From: Thermoplasmata archaeon
GTDB lineage: Archaea > Thermoplasmatota > Thermoplasmata > Thermoplasmatales > Thermoplasmataceae
Reading direction: 5' to 3'
Length of the DNA stretch: 11,783 nt
Assembly: GCA_021797025.1 (NCBI GenBank)
Contig: JAKAAK010000081.1
Location: 1 to 11,783 of the forward strand
In this document: positions 1 through 7,080 of the stretch, piece after piece
Position numbering within the stretch: the first letter of the stretch is position 1
Layout of the letters: every line of letters starts with the position of its first letter
Notes under the pieces: model-generated
The model's database searches: none
What the model was told of the DNA's origin: nothing
Seen by the model: the letters and a program-made list of their open reading frames with translations, nothing else
Made by a program: the position numbers and the translations under genes

Positions 1-10
1 GCACATAAAC

Positions 11-126
11 CATAATCAACTCCCCCAATTTTAACCTGTCTGTCACTTCAATACATATATTAATTCATAAAGCTACATTATTTCTCAAAAACTGGAAACT
101 ATTCTGTAAGACATGCGGAGAGTCTG
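11..126 (+). repeat. Left copy of 116-bp long inverted repeat
   Basis: Positions 11-126 read almost identically to the reverse complement of 11257-11376. By eye I count 6 substitutions and one 4-base indel (an extra TTAA/AATT unit in the right copy), about 95% identity. The similarity stops sharply after GAGAGTCTG, 60 bp before the start codon of the phosphorylase gene. Its other edge lies near the window start, so it could continue further left. One frame reads KLFCKTCGES near its end and goes on past the repeat to another Cys (153-155), which gives C-x2-C-x12-C-x2-W. That looks like a zinc ribbon with the last Cys replaced, but no start codon is evident. Its identity is unknown; it may be the end of a mobile element or a duplicated upstream region. 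Confidence 0.9.
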
Positions 127-140
127 AATTATTAGAAATG

Positions 141-173
141 AATAAATATTATTGTAGTATATGGTATATAAAT
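141..173 (+). promoter_or_regulatory. Probable TATA region for the phosphorylase/aCPSF2 unit
   Basis: Two TATA-like stretches lie between the inverted repeat and the ATG at 187: AATAAATATT at 141-150 and GTATATAAAT at 164-173. The second is only about 18 bp from the ATG, which is short for a leaderless transcript. The first would give a leader of roughly 15 nt. Which one is used cannot be decided from the sequence. Confidence 0.4.
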
Positions 174-186
174 AATGGGATAAATA

Positions 187-960
187 ATGACATATATAGG
201 AATAATTGGTGGCAGTGGGTTATATAATATAATGGATAACAAGGAATTAATGAATATAGACACACCATATGGCAGTACATCGGATAAAATAGAGGTAGGG
301 AAAATACACAATATTGATGTTGCATTTTTACCCAGGCATGGTAAAAAGCATACAATACCACCACATAAGGTTAATTATAAGGCAAACATTTTTGCATTGC
401 ATAAGCTGGGAGTTGAAAGGATAATAGGTTTAAATGCAGTTGGCTCTTTAAATGAAGATTACCATCCAGGCGATATAGTAATTCCAGATCAATTTATAGA
501 TTTTACAAAGAGAAGGGATTTAACATATTATGACGGTCCTGATGTTTACCATATATCAATGGCAGATCCCTTCTGTAGTGAGATAAGCAAAAAAGCATAT
601 GAAACGGGCAAAAAATTGAATTACAGAATTCATGATACCGGGTCATATCTATGCATAGAGGGCCCAAGATTCTCAACAAGGTCCGAATCAAAGATGTTTA
701 AGAATTTTGCAGATATAATAGGCATGACTTTAGTGCCAGAAATAAACCTGGCGGCAGAATTATCATTATGTTATGGTATGATAGCAACGGTTACAGATTA
801 TGACGCATGGTCAACAAAACCTGTAGAGGTATCAGATGTAATAAATATAATGAAAGAAAGTGAGGAAAAGGTATCAAATATGTTATATAATTTAATTCCA
901 GAAATTAACGATCAAAGGAGTTGTAATTGTTCTTTGAGATTAGAAAATGCAAAGGCGTGA
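187..960 (+). CDS. mtnP: S-methyl-5'-thioadenosine phosphorylase
   Basis: It cleaves methylthioadenosine with phosphate to adenine and methylthioribose-1-phosphate, the first step in recycling the by-product of polyamine synthesis. At 257 residues it is close to family length. Family motifs are present in order: GGSG (8-11), RHG phosphate-binding segment (50-52), NAVGS (83-87), [12 protein letters not shown] (157-168), GMT (179-181, the Met that contacts the methylthio group) and TDYDAW (203-208). The two Asp residues of TDYD are the ones that in this family select a 6-aminopurine, so adenosine-type rather than inosine-type substrate is expected. A C-terminal Cys-X-Cys (C246, C248) resembles the CXC motif described in Sulfolobus MTAP II. 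It is the first gene of a unit with the aCPSF2 gene, 6 bp apart. An ATG at 175 meets a stop after one codon, so 187 is the start. Confidence 0.93.
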   Translation: MTYIGIIGGSGLYNIMDNKELMNIDTPYGSTSDKIEVGKIHNIDVAFLPRHGKKHTIPPHKVNYKANIFALHKLGVERIIGLNAVGSLNEDYHPGDIVIPDQFIDFTKRRDLTYYDGPDVYHISMADPFCSEISKKAYETGKKLNYRIHDTGSYLCIEGPRFSTRSESKMFKNFADIIGMTLVPEINLAAELSLCYGMIATVTDYDAWSTKPVEVSDVINIMKESEEKVSNMLYNLIPEINDQRSCNCSLRLENAKA

Positions 961-961
961 T
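954..961 (+). promoter_or_regulatory. Shine-Dalgarno-like site for aCPSF2
   Basis: GGCGTGAT overlaps the stop codon of the upstream gene and ends 5 bases before the ATG at 967. Its GTGAT part can pair with the ATCAC of a typical archaeal 16S 3' end. This fits the usual pattern in which leaderless first genes lack such a site while internal operon genes carry one. It also supports co-transcription of the two genes. Confidence 0.5.
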
Positions 962-966
962 AAAAA

Positions 967-2196
967 ATGAAAATAAAATTTCTAGGCGGAGCAGAAGAAG
1001 TTGGAAGACTTGCAATAAAAATAGAAGATAGAGATAGTAAGATAATGATAGATTATGGAATAGAGCCTGAAAAGCCCCCTGAGTATCCATTACCACCTGA
1101 GCATGTGAATGATATATTCGTAACACATGCACATCTGGATCATACTGGAGCTTTGCCGGTATATTACCATAGCTTTAAGGCAAATCTGCATGCTACAGCA
1201 ATGACAGCAAACAGTATAAAACCTATATTGAACGATTCATTGAAAATAATGAGACTGGAGAATTATACAAAGGTTTTTAACGAGGACGATGTTGATAACC
1301 TGTTCAAATCCCTGGTAACATCAAAATACGGAGAATCAATGGAAGTAGGAAGTTTAACTGCAATACCATACACTGCAGGTCATATACCCGGGTCATCAAT
1401 GTGGTGGTTCCAGAATTCAAAATCATTTATGGTAACAGGTGATTTATACACAAAGGATACAAATTTGTTATCCGGTGCAAAACCAGTAAAAACAGATATT
1501 CTGATGATGGAGTCCACATATGCAGGCAGGGACCATGAGGATAGAGACGAGGTAATACAGAGATTAAAGGATAGCATTAAAGAGGTAGTAGAGAGTGGTG
1601 GTAAGGTAATACTGCCTACATTCGCAATAGGCAGAACCCAGGAAATGGTAATGATACTGAAGGATATGAACTATACAATATATGTTGATGGTATGGGTAA
1701 TAGCATATCAAGAATATATATGGAAACACCAGGATTTTTAAGGGACCCAAAACTATTCAGAAGGTCAATAGGAAGGGTAATACAGATAAGGAATAACAGG
1801 ATGAGAAAAGAGGCAATAGAAGAGGCGGATGTAATCATAACAACATCAGGTATGCTTGACGGTGGACCTGTTTTAGGTTATATAGATGCATATGCACAGG
1901 ATTCTAAATCTGCTATATTCCTGACAGGTTACCAGGTTCAGGGAACAAATGGAAGGAGCCTAATGGAGAACGGTACAATTCAAATTGCAGGTGCAACAAT
2001 AAAACCCGCAATGAAAATAGATTTCTTCGATTTATCGGCACATGCGGGGCATTCGGATCTGGTAAAATTCATAAAGGATGTAGATCCGGAAACAATAGTA
2101 CTATGCCACGGTGACCAGAGGGAAAAATTACAGGAATCATTGCCTGAATATAACTTTATACTGCCATACAACGGCCATGAGTTTGAAATAAATTAA
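967..2196 (+). CDS. Beta-CASP metallo-beta-lactamase ribonuclease, aCPSF2 type
   Basis: Predicted cytoplasmic zinc-dependent RNase of the CPSF73/RNase J superfamily, acting in RNA 3'-end processing or decay. All catalytic motifs are visible: HAHLDH (54-59), H139 in AGHIPGS, D159 in TGDLY, motif A Glu in MEST (E182), motif B His in LSAHAGH (H359) and motif C His in CHGD (H381). The metallo-beta-lactamase part spans roughly residues 1-180 and 350-409, with the beta-CASP cap between them. At 409 residues there is no room for the N-terminal KH domains of aCPSF1, and the first strand (FLGGAEEVGR) and overall layout match aCPSF2 better than the 5'-3' exonuclease aRNase J. It follows the phosphorylase gene by 6 bp; the metabolic link is unclear. 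Its 3' end lies 2 bp from the convergent J-domain gene. Confidence 0.88.
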   Translation: MKIKFLGGAEEVGRLAIKIEDRDSKIMIDYGIEPEKPPEYPLPPEHVNDIFVTHAHLDHTGALPVYYHSFKANLHATAMTANSIKPILNDSLKIMRLENYTKVFNEDDVDNLFKSLVTSKYGESMEVGSLTAIPYTAGHIPGSSMWWFQNSKSFMVTGDLYTKDTNLLSGAKPVKTDILMMESTYAGRDHEDRDEVIQRLKDSIKEVVESGGKVILPTFAIGRTQEMVMILKDMNYTIYVDGMGNSISRIYMETPGFLRDPKLFRRSIGRVIQIRNNRMRKEAIEEADVIITTSGMLDGGPVLGYIDAYAQDSKSAIFLTGYQVQGTNGRSLMENGTIQIAGATIKPAMKIDFFDLSAHAGHSDLVKFIKDVDPETIVLCHGDQREKLQESLPEYNFILPYNGHEFEIN

Positions 2197-2198
2197 AT

Positions 2199-2924
2199 TT
2201 ATTTATATTTTTCATATAAATATTCATAGGCATTATTTATTTCTTTTATTTTTTGTTCAAAATCATTTTTATACTGATCTTCAGCAAGATCAGGATGATA
2301 TTTTCTTACCAGTTTTATATATGAATTCCTTATCTCATTTGCATTTGTTGTGGGATTCATTTCGAGTATAGAAAATAATTTTTCCTCATTATCCATTTCT
2401 ATTTCATTATTATTTTCATTATTTTTCTCGAAATCTTCTTTATAATCCTCATTGATGTAATCATAGAAAACATAATTTTCCTTCAGGGGAAATCCATATT
2501 CTTCAAAGGCTTTTAACAGTATTTCACCTATCTTTTTTATATATTTTCTCTTATTATGTTTATTCAACAATAAATATGAAAATTTTTCGGAGAAATTATT
2601 ATTATGGTAATAACACAATATTAATGCATTGTTTATACTATCAGGTAAACTAAATGCCCATTCCACGGTTTCAGTCTTATCAAAAAGGCTTTTTCTAAAT
2701 AGCGTTTTTCTGTTAAATAATGTACCGTTTACCAGAATTCTTTTTATCTTCTTTTTATCAAAAATAATGGAATCATCGGTTATCCAGTATATAAATATAT
2801 CCTGATAGATCTTTTTGCCGGAAAAGTTATTTAATTCATTAATAAAAAGCAATCTATTTCCTGATTTTTCTATTCTGTATGGTTCGTTAAATTCCGAATA
2901 TGATATACTATTGATACTCGCCAT
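2199..2924 (-). CDS. Protein with C-terminal J domain and unknown N-terminal domain
   Basis: The last 60 residues (about 182-241) form a J domain: helix II leading into the diagnostic HPD tripeptide (210-212), then helix III with KIKEINNAYEYL. J domains stimulate the ATPase of Hsp70 (DnaK). Here the domain sits at the C terminus, unlike canonical DnaJ, and there is no Gly/Phe region and no zinc-binding CxxCxGxG repeats, so this is a type III J protein. Residues 1-160 are rich in Asn, Lys and aromatic residues, and I recognise no fold. An acidic Asn/Glu-rich linker (162-181) joins the halves. The start ATG at 2924 has a TATA-like stretch about 21-35 bp upstream. The partner and client are unknown; the N-terminal part probably supplies specificity. 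Confidence 0.75.
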   Translation of the reverse strand: MASINSISYSEFNEPYRIEKSGNRLLFINELNNFSGKKIYQDIFIYWITDDSIIFDKKKIKRILVNGTLFNRKTLFRKSLFDKTETVEWAFSLPDSINNALILCYYHNNNFSEKFSYLLLNKHNKRKYIKKIGEILLKAFEEYGFPLKENYVFYDYINEDYKEDFEKNNENNNEIEMDNEEKLFSILEMNPTTNANEIRNSYIKLVRKYHPDLAEDQYKNDFEQKIKEINNAYEYLYEKYK

Positions 2925-2944
2925 TCATTTATCATTTTAAATTG

Positions 2945-2960
2945 TTATAAAATATTTATT
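2945..2960 (-). promoter_or_regulatory. TATA-like box for the J-domain gene
   Basis: On the minus strand an AATAAATATTTTATAA-type stretch lies about 21-36 bp before the ATG at 2924, consistent with a leaderless or near-leaderless transcript. It shares an 89-bp divergent intergenic region with the promoter of the membrane-protein gene at 3014. Confidence 0.5.
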
Positions 2961-2983
2961 ATAGTAAAATGAAAATTTAAAAA

Positions 2984-2994
2984 TATTTATATTT
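2984..2994 (+). promoter_or_regulatory. TATA-like box for the CcdC-like gene
   Basis: TATTTATATTT is centred about 25 bp upstream of the GTG at 3014. This is the spacing expected when the transcript starts at the start codon, and it supports GTG as the true start. Confidence 0.6.
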
Positions 2995-3013
2995 TAACAA
3001 AAACTAAACAACA

Positions 3014-3496
3014 GTGAATTATACAATACCCATATTGCTCATCTTCGTTATATACATACTTATAAGAAGGGTACAGAGAGGATTACATGGAAGGCAATTC
3101 AAAATTGTAAGGTTATTTTCCCTACCACTTATTTACCTTTTATTATTACTATTCTTCCTTGCAGTATTCATGGATGATATATACTATTTAACCATAATAA
3201 TAGGTTTAATATTTGCAGGTATAACACCCGGATATGTTTATGGGGACCATGTATCATTTTTTATGAAGGACAATTTATTATATTATAAAAGGTCTCCATA
3301 TATACTGGTTACATGGGTCGTAACATTTATGGGAAGGATTATACTGGAAATAGTTTATCCATATAATATAACAGCAGATTTTATTGTTGATGCTTTACTG
3401 GCAGTAACACTGGGATTAATAATGGGGGAATCAGTAAAAACCTATTATAAATACAGAGAATATATAAACGACAAAAATTCAGTTATGGGTTTTTAG
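3014..3496 (+). CDS. CcdC-like (DUF1453-type) integral membrane protein
   Basis: A 160-residue protein starting with GTG. Five hydrophobic segments are visible (about 4-18, 33-53, 57-75, 94-112, 122-139), separated by a basic loop RRVQRGLHGRQFK (18-30), a short soluble turn after TPGYVYGD, and a charged C-terminal tail. The arrangement of an early Arg-rich loop, a Gly-containing central helix, a YYKRS segment and a late R-x2-L-E helix resembles the CcdC family, whose biochemical role is not firmly known. There is no signal peptide apart from the first membrane segment. Its last 14 bp overlap the end of the convergent glycosylase gene. The family assignment rests on pattern resemblance only. 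Confidence 0.6.
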   Translation: MNYTIPILLIFVIYILIRRVQRGLHGRQFKIVRLFSLPLIYLLLLLFFLAVFMDDIYYLTIIIGLIFAGITPGYVYGDHVSFFMKDNLLYYKRSPYILVTWVVTFMGRIILEIVYPYNITADFIVDALLAVTLGLIMGESVKTYYKYREYINDKNSVMGF

Positions 3497-4121
3497 AATT
3501 GTATTTACAGTTTTTATTTAAAAAGCACTGGCTGCATACAGGTTTTTTCCTGCAATAGTCCTTTGATATTTCAACTATCATGCCATGTAAATTTTTCAAT
3601 TCATAATTATATTTAAATTCATTTTCAATTATATCCCTTAATTCATTACGCTTTAAATCTATATTTAAATATCTTTTAAAAAATCTGAATGTATAACTAT
3701 CTATTACAAAAACGTGGTAATCCAGGGCATATAGCATTATAGATTCCATGGTTTCATTGCCAACGCCCCTTAAATTTATTATAAATTTTAATGTTTCATC
3801 CCTATTTTTATTCTTCATATTATTTATATTTCCATATTTTTCAATAATGCTTTTTGAAACATTCATTAAATATTTGCCCTTTGTATTATAGAAACCAGAA
3901 CTTTTTATTAAATTTTTTAAATTATCCTCATCAAGTTTTACAATATCATTCAGTGTTTTTATATTATTCTCTTTCAAATTTTTTATTGATTTCTCAACAT
4001 TTTTCCATGAAGTATTCTGTGTTAAGATACACCCCATTACTGTTTCATCATCATTTTCTGATGGCCACCACCCCAGATCTCCATAGTAACTGTATAAATC
4101 CCTGTATAACTTTTTGAACAC
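3483..4121 (-). CDS. HhH-GPD DNA glycosylase, MagIII-like endonuclease III relative with Fe-S cluster
   Basis: Base-excision repair glycosylase of the endonuclease III superfamily. With the GTG start at 4121 it has 212 residues. Visible are WWP (18-20), ILTQNTSW (32-39), the helix-hairpin-helix LRGVGNETMES (117-127), the catalytic Asp in VIDSYTFR (D141), and four Cys (190, 196, 199, 205) in a C-X5-C-X2-C-X5-C pattern for a [4Fe-4S] cluster. The Lys that makes E. coli endonuclease III a lyase (GVGRK) is Glu here (GVGNE, E123), as in MagIII-type 3-methyladenine glycosylases, so a monofunctional alkyl-base glycosylase is likely. An in-frame TTG at 4181 would add 20 residues with no family match. 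The TATA-like box about 25 bp before the GTG argues for the shorter form. Confidence 0.82.
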   Translation of the reverse strand: MFKKLYRDLYSYYGDLGWWPSENDDETVMGCILTQNTSWKNVEKSIKNLKENNIKTLNDIVKLDEDNLKNLIKSSGFYNTKGKYLMNVSKSIIEKYGNINNMKNKNRDETLKFIINLRGVGNETMESIMLYALDYHVFVIDSYTFRFFKRYLNIDLKRNELRDIIENEFKYNYELKNLHGMIVEISKDYCRKKPVCSQCFLNKNCKYNSKNP

Positions 4122-4140
4122 AGATGATAATATAATATTA

Positions 4141-4151
4141 TTATAATATAT
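4141..4151 (-). promoter_or_regulatory. TATA-like box that decides the GTG start of the glycosylase
   Basis: On the minus strand ATAATATATTATAA-like sequence is centred about 25 bp upstream of the GTG at 4121. It would lie inside the coding region if the TTG at 4181 were used. It is the main reason for choosing the GTG. Confidence 0.5.
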
Positions 4152-4271
4152 TATCCTGAATTGAGTTATTAAAGAAGACAAGGATCCAATAAATGTGGAT
4201 ATAAATAATAACTATAATTTCTGTGCAACTAAGGTCGCATCTTAAATTTTTATTAATACGATAAACAATAA

Positions 4272-4283
4272 AGTATATTTAAT
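4272..4283 (+). promoter_or_regulatory. TATA-like box for the aldo/keto reductase gene
   Basis: AGTATATTTAAT is centred about 24 bp upstream of the ATG at 4302, which is leaderless spacing. The rest of the 180-bp region between the glycosylase GTG and this ATG is AT-rich and shows nothing else I can name. Confidence 0.55.
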
Positions 4284-4301
4284 TATAACATATTTTGATT
4301 T

Positions 4302-5264
4302 ATGGAATATACAACAATAGGGAATACAGATTTAAAAGTATCAAAGCTATGCCTCGGTGGTATGTCATTCGGCAATTCAAAATGGATGGCGGATGAAGAA
4401 AATTCAATAAAAATTATTAAGAAAGCAATAGACTATGGTATAAACTATATAGACACTGCAAACATTTATTCAGGCGGCAAATCCGAGGAAATAATAGGGA
4501 AAGCAATAGATGGTTACCGTGATAATTTAATAATCTCAACAAAGGGTGCAGGAAAAATGAATGATTTTTATTACGGTTTCAATAATAAATACCTAAATAA
4601 AGCAATAAATGACAGCCTAAAAAGATTGAAAACTGATTATATTGATATTTACTATTTGCACACAATGCTTGATAATGTGGATATGGAAAGCACATTGAAA
4701 CTACTGGATAATAATATAAAAAATAATAAAATAGATTATCTTGGTGCAAGCAATTTCTCGGGGTATCAATTAGCAGAATTTTTTACAATATCTGATAAAT
4801 TATTCAACAATAGAATAGAAATAGTACAGAATCATTATAATGCGGTTTACAGGGAAGATGAAAGAGAGGTAATACCGTTCTGCAAAAAGAAAAATATTAC
4901 CTATTCTCCATTTTCGCCACTGGCCGCAGGATTTTTATCGGGCAAATATAAGAGGAATGAAAATAATGAAAGTACCAGAACAGAATCATATCCCGTAATG
5001 AAGAAAAGATATTTTAAAGATTATGATTTTGATGTTCTTGATAATATAATTGAAATATCCAGGGAAAAGGGGGTTAAACCGGTAAATATTGCTCTGGCAT
5101 ATATAATTAAAAAGGGTTTTCTACCAGTAATCGGTGTTAATAAACCTGAATACTTTGAGGATAATATAAATTCACTGGATGTAAATTTAAATGATGACGA
5201 TATGGGAAGAATAGATGAAAGATACGTTCCGCATAATATAATAAAGGGCACTGCCGGATATTAA
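4302..5264 (+). CDS. Aldo/keto reductase
   Basis: NAD(P)H-dependent cytoplasmic reductase of the aldo/keto reductase superfamily; the substrate cannot be read from the sequence. At 320 residues it is full length. The catalytic tetrad is complete: D51 and Y56 in YIDTANIYS, K81 in ISTKG, and H120 in YYLH. The N terminus YTTIGNTDLKVSKLCLG and the FSPLAAGFLSGK segment (about 204-215) are typical of the COG0667-like, Shaker-beta/YghZ type branch. The C terminus carries the usual cofactor-binding helix and the VIGVNKPE turn. Its stop codon directly abuts the stop codon of the convergent marC gene, with no bases between. It could serve aldehyde detoxification or sugar metabolism; nothing nearby decides this. 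Confidence 0.9.
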   Translation: MEYTTIGNTDLKVSKLCLGGMSFGNSKWMADEENSIKIIKKAIDYGINYIDTANIYSGGKSEEIIGKAIDGYRDNLIISTKGAGKMNDFYYGFNNKYLNKAINDSLKRLKTDYIDIYYLHTMLDNVDMESTLKLLDNNIKNNKIDYLGASNFSGYQLAEFFTISDKLFNNRIEIVQNHYNAVYREDEREVIPFCKKKNITYSPFSPLAAGFLSGKYKRNENNESTRTESYPVMKKRYFKDYDFDVLDNIIEISREKGVKPVNIALAYIIKKGFLPVIGVNKPEYFEDNINSLDVNLNDDDMGRIDERYVPHNIIKGTAGY

Positions 5265-5867
5265 TTATCTTATTACACTTAATGCTATCAGTGCATCAAT
5301 GAAATACTGTATTGCAAAGCCAGCTACCAAAAGGCCAAAGATCCTCGTTATTGCTGTCATTACTTTATCCCCTATTAATTCCAGAATTTTTGCTGAAAAA
5401 ATAAAGAATATATAAACAATAGCAAGAACAAGCAATGCTGAAACTACCGTCAGAACCCTTGTTTCATATGACCCCTTCATCAGTATTATTACCAGCGATA
5501 TGGCTCCGGGTCCAGCTAAAAATGGTGTTGCAAATGGAACTATACCCATATTCTGTGTGTTTTCTGTGGTTGTATCAGGTTTTGCGCCCTCCCTTACCAT
5601 CTCTATTCCCATAAGCAATAATATTATTCCCCCGGCTATTTCCAGGGCTTCTATTGATATTCCGAAAAACTGTATTATTATATCCCCTACCAGTGCAAAC
5701 AACATTATTATAACTGTAGCATATACAACTGCATCCCTGGCTATTGACCTTCTTGTAACCCTGTTAAAAGACCCTGTCATCGCAACAAAAATTGCCAGGG
5801 TGCCGAATGGGTCTATTACAACAAGTAATGGCATGAATACCTTAAGAAAGTCAACAATTAACGACAT
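5265..5867 (-). CDS. MarC family integral membrane protein
   Basis: A 200-residue, six-helix membrane protein (segments about 7-29, 45-63, 70-90, 118-131, 137-158, 172-197). Two family signatures are clear: VIDPFG (17-22) in the first helix, and PFATPFLAGPGAIS (111-124), which has the intramembrane-loop look of this family. The middle loop (91-108) is hydrophilic with Thr, Glu and Asn. MarC was once linked to multiple antibiotic resistance, an idea later withdrawn, and the transported substrate is unknown. The gene ends flush against the aldo/keto reductase gene. A TATA-like stretch about 18-28 bp before the ATG supports the start and suggests a leaderless mRNA. Confidence 0.92.
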   Translation of the reverse strand: MSLIVDFLKVFMPLLVVIDPFGTLAIFVAMTGSFNRVTRRSIARDAVVYATVIIMLFALVGDIIIQFFGISIEALEIAGGIILLLMGIEMVREGAKPDTTTENTQNMGIVPFATPFLAGPGAISLVIILMKGSYETRVLTVVSALLVLAIVYIFFIFSAKILELIGDKVMTAITRIFGLLVAGFAIQYFIDALIALSVIR

Positions 5868-5883
5868 ACCGGTATATAATAAT

Positions 5884-5896
5884 TAAATATATTAAC
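5884..5896 (-). promoter_or_regulatory. TATA-like box for marC
   Basis: The minus strand reads TTAATATATTTAA about 18-28 bp upstream of the ATG at 5867. It lies in the 73-bp divergent region shared with the sulfoquinovose synthase gene. Confidence 0.5.
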
Positions 5897-5910
5897 ATAT
5901 ATAAGGAAAG

Positions 5911-5921
5911 AATATTATATA
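5911..5921 (+). promoter_or_regulatory. TATA-like box for the sulfoquinovose synthase gene
   Basis: AATATTATATA is centred about 25 bp upstream of the ATG at 5941. A second AT run at 5924-5934 is too close to the start to be the TATA box of a leaderless transcript. Confidence 0.5.
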
Positions 5922-5940
5922 CATTTTTTATATAGCTCTG

Positions 5941-7080
5941 ATGAAAGTACTTATTTTAGGTATTGATGGGTATATAGGATTTCCACTGGCATTGAGATTA
6001 ATTGATAACGGTATAGATGTTTATGGCGCAGATAATTTCTACACAAGAAAAAGGGTAATGGAAGTAAAATCAAAATCGGCAATCAGGATAAATTCCATGA
6101 ATGAAAGAATATCAAAACTAAATAACAGAATAAAATTTTATAGGGGAGATGTAAGCAATTCCAAATTTGTTTACGATTTAATAAGGGACATAAAGCCGGA
6201 TGCAGTAGTTCATCTGGCCGAGCAGAGGAGTGCACCATATTCAATGATTTCCCTGAAAACCGCAAATGAAACATTAGAAAAAAATATTAAGAGCACAATG
6301 AATATTATTTATGCAGTTAAGGATTTAAAAATAGATACACACATAGTAAAATTAGGATCCATGGGAGAATATGGAACACCGAATATAGATATTCCAGAGG
6401 GATTTTTTAATGTAGATTATAATAATAGAAACGATTATATGGTTTTTCCAAGGATGGGACAGTCATGGTACCATCTATCAAAGGTATTCGACACATATAA
6501 CCTGATCCTGGCTAATAAAATATGGGATTTAAACGTTTCAGATGTTATGCAGGGTGTTGTTTACGGATCAAGGACAAAGGAGATAAATAAATATGGCTTA
6601 TTCACAAGGTTTGATATAGATGAGGTTTATGGTACAGTATTAAATAGATTTGTTGCGGAATCCGTTATGGGAGACCCATTGACAGTTTACGGTGAGGGTA
6701 ACCAGAAAAGAACATTCCTATCCTTAGAGGACAGTATTTACTGCCTAAATCTAATTTTAAATAATCCACCGGATCATGAATATAAGGTTTACAATCAATT
6801 TGATGAATATTATTCCTTAAATTATCTGGCAGGCAGGGTAAAGGAATACGCCGATGAAATACTGGACAAAAATGTTAAAATAGGTCATCTAGAAGACCCC
6901 CGGGTAGAATCGGGGAATCATTATTATAATCCTGTAAATGAAAATCTTAAAAAAATAGGGTACAGAAGACAGAGGTCACTGGACGAAGAGCTCCCGTTAA
7001 TGTTGAGAGATTTAAACAGTAATAAAAACAGATTACTGTCCCTAAGAAATGTAATAAGGCCAAAAACGTTATGGAAATAA
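5941..7080 (+). CDS. agl3: UDP-sulfoquinovose synthase (SQD1/Agl3 type)
   Basis: Short-chain dehydrogenase-type enzyme that converts UDP-glucose and sulfite to UDP-sulfoquinovose, using bound NAD. The Rossmann motif is GIDGYIG (7-13). The stretch HLAEQRSAPYSMI (91-103) and the motif KLGSMGEYGTPNIDI (137-151) are specific to plant SQD1 and Sulfolobus Agl3. YHLSK (177-181) holds the catalytic Tyr and Lys. The SQD1 active-site Thr is replaced by Ser (S140), a conservative change. Further SQD1-like landmarks are QGVVYG, NRFVAE, DPLTVYGEG, VYNQF, PRVESGNHYYN and a terminal LWK. In Sulfolobus the product feeds the N-glycan of surface proteins, and Thermoplasma glycoproteins carry a sulfonated sugar, so a surface-glycan role is likely. 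Its 3' end overlaps the convergent nucleotidyltransferase by 12 bp. Confidence 0.92.
   Translation: MKVLILGIDGYIGFPLALRLIDNGIDVYGADNFYTRKRVMEVKSKSAIRINSMNERISKLNNRIKFYRGDVSNSKFVYDLIRDIKPDAVVHLAEQRSAPYSMISLKTANETLEKNIKSTMNIIYAVKDLKIDTHIVKLGSMGEYGTPNIDIPEGFFNVDYNNRNDYMVFPRMGQSWYHLSKVFDTYNLILANKIWDLNVSDVMQGVVYGSRTKEINKYGLFTRFDIDEVYGTVLNRFVAESVMGDPLTVYGEGNQKRTFLSLEDSIYCLNLILNNPPDHEYKVYNQFDEYYSLNYLAGRVKEYADEILDKNVKIGHLEDPRVESGNHYYNPVNENLKKIGYRRQRSLDEELPLMLRDLNSNKNRLLSLRNVIRPKTLWK

Noticed and set aside
4122..4181. Upstream TTG start that would add 20 residues to the glycosylase
   Set aside because: The added residues do not resemble the family N terminus and would be encoded across the TATA-like box that lies at the right distance from the GTG at 4121.
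5500..5886. Plus-strand open frame of 128 codons opposite marC
   Set aside because: It is the complement of a strongly recognisable MarC gene with all signatures on the minus strand.
6083..6274. Short opposite-strand frames inside the sulfoquinovose synthase and other core genes
   Set aside because: All lie wholly opposite well-recognised genes and have no motifs, promoters or sensible composition.
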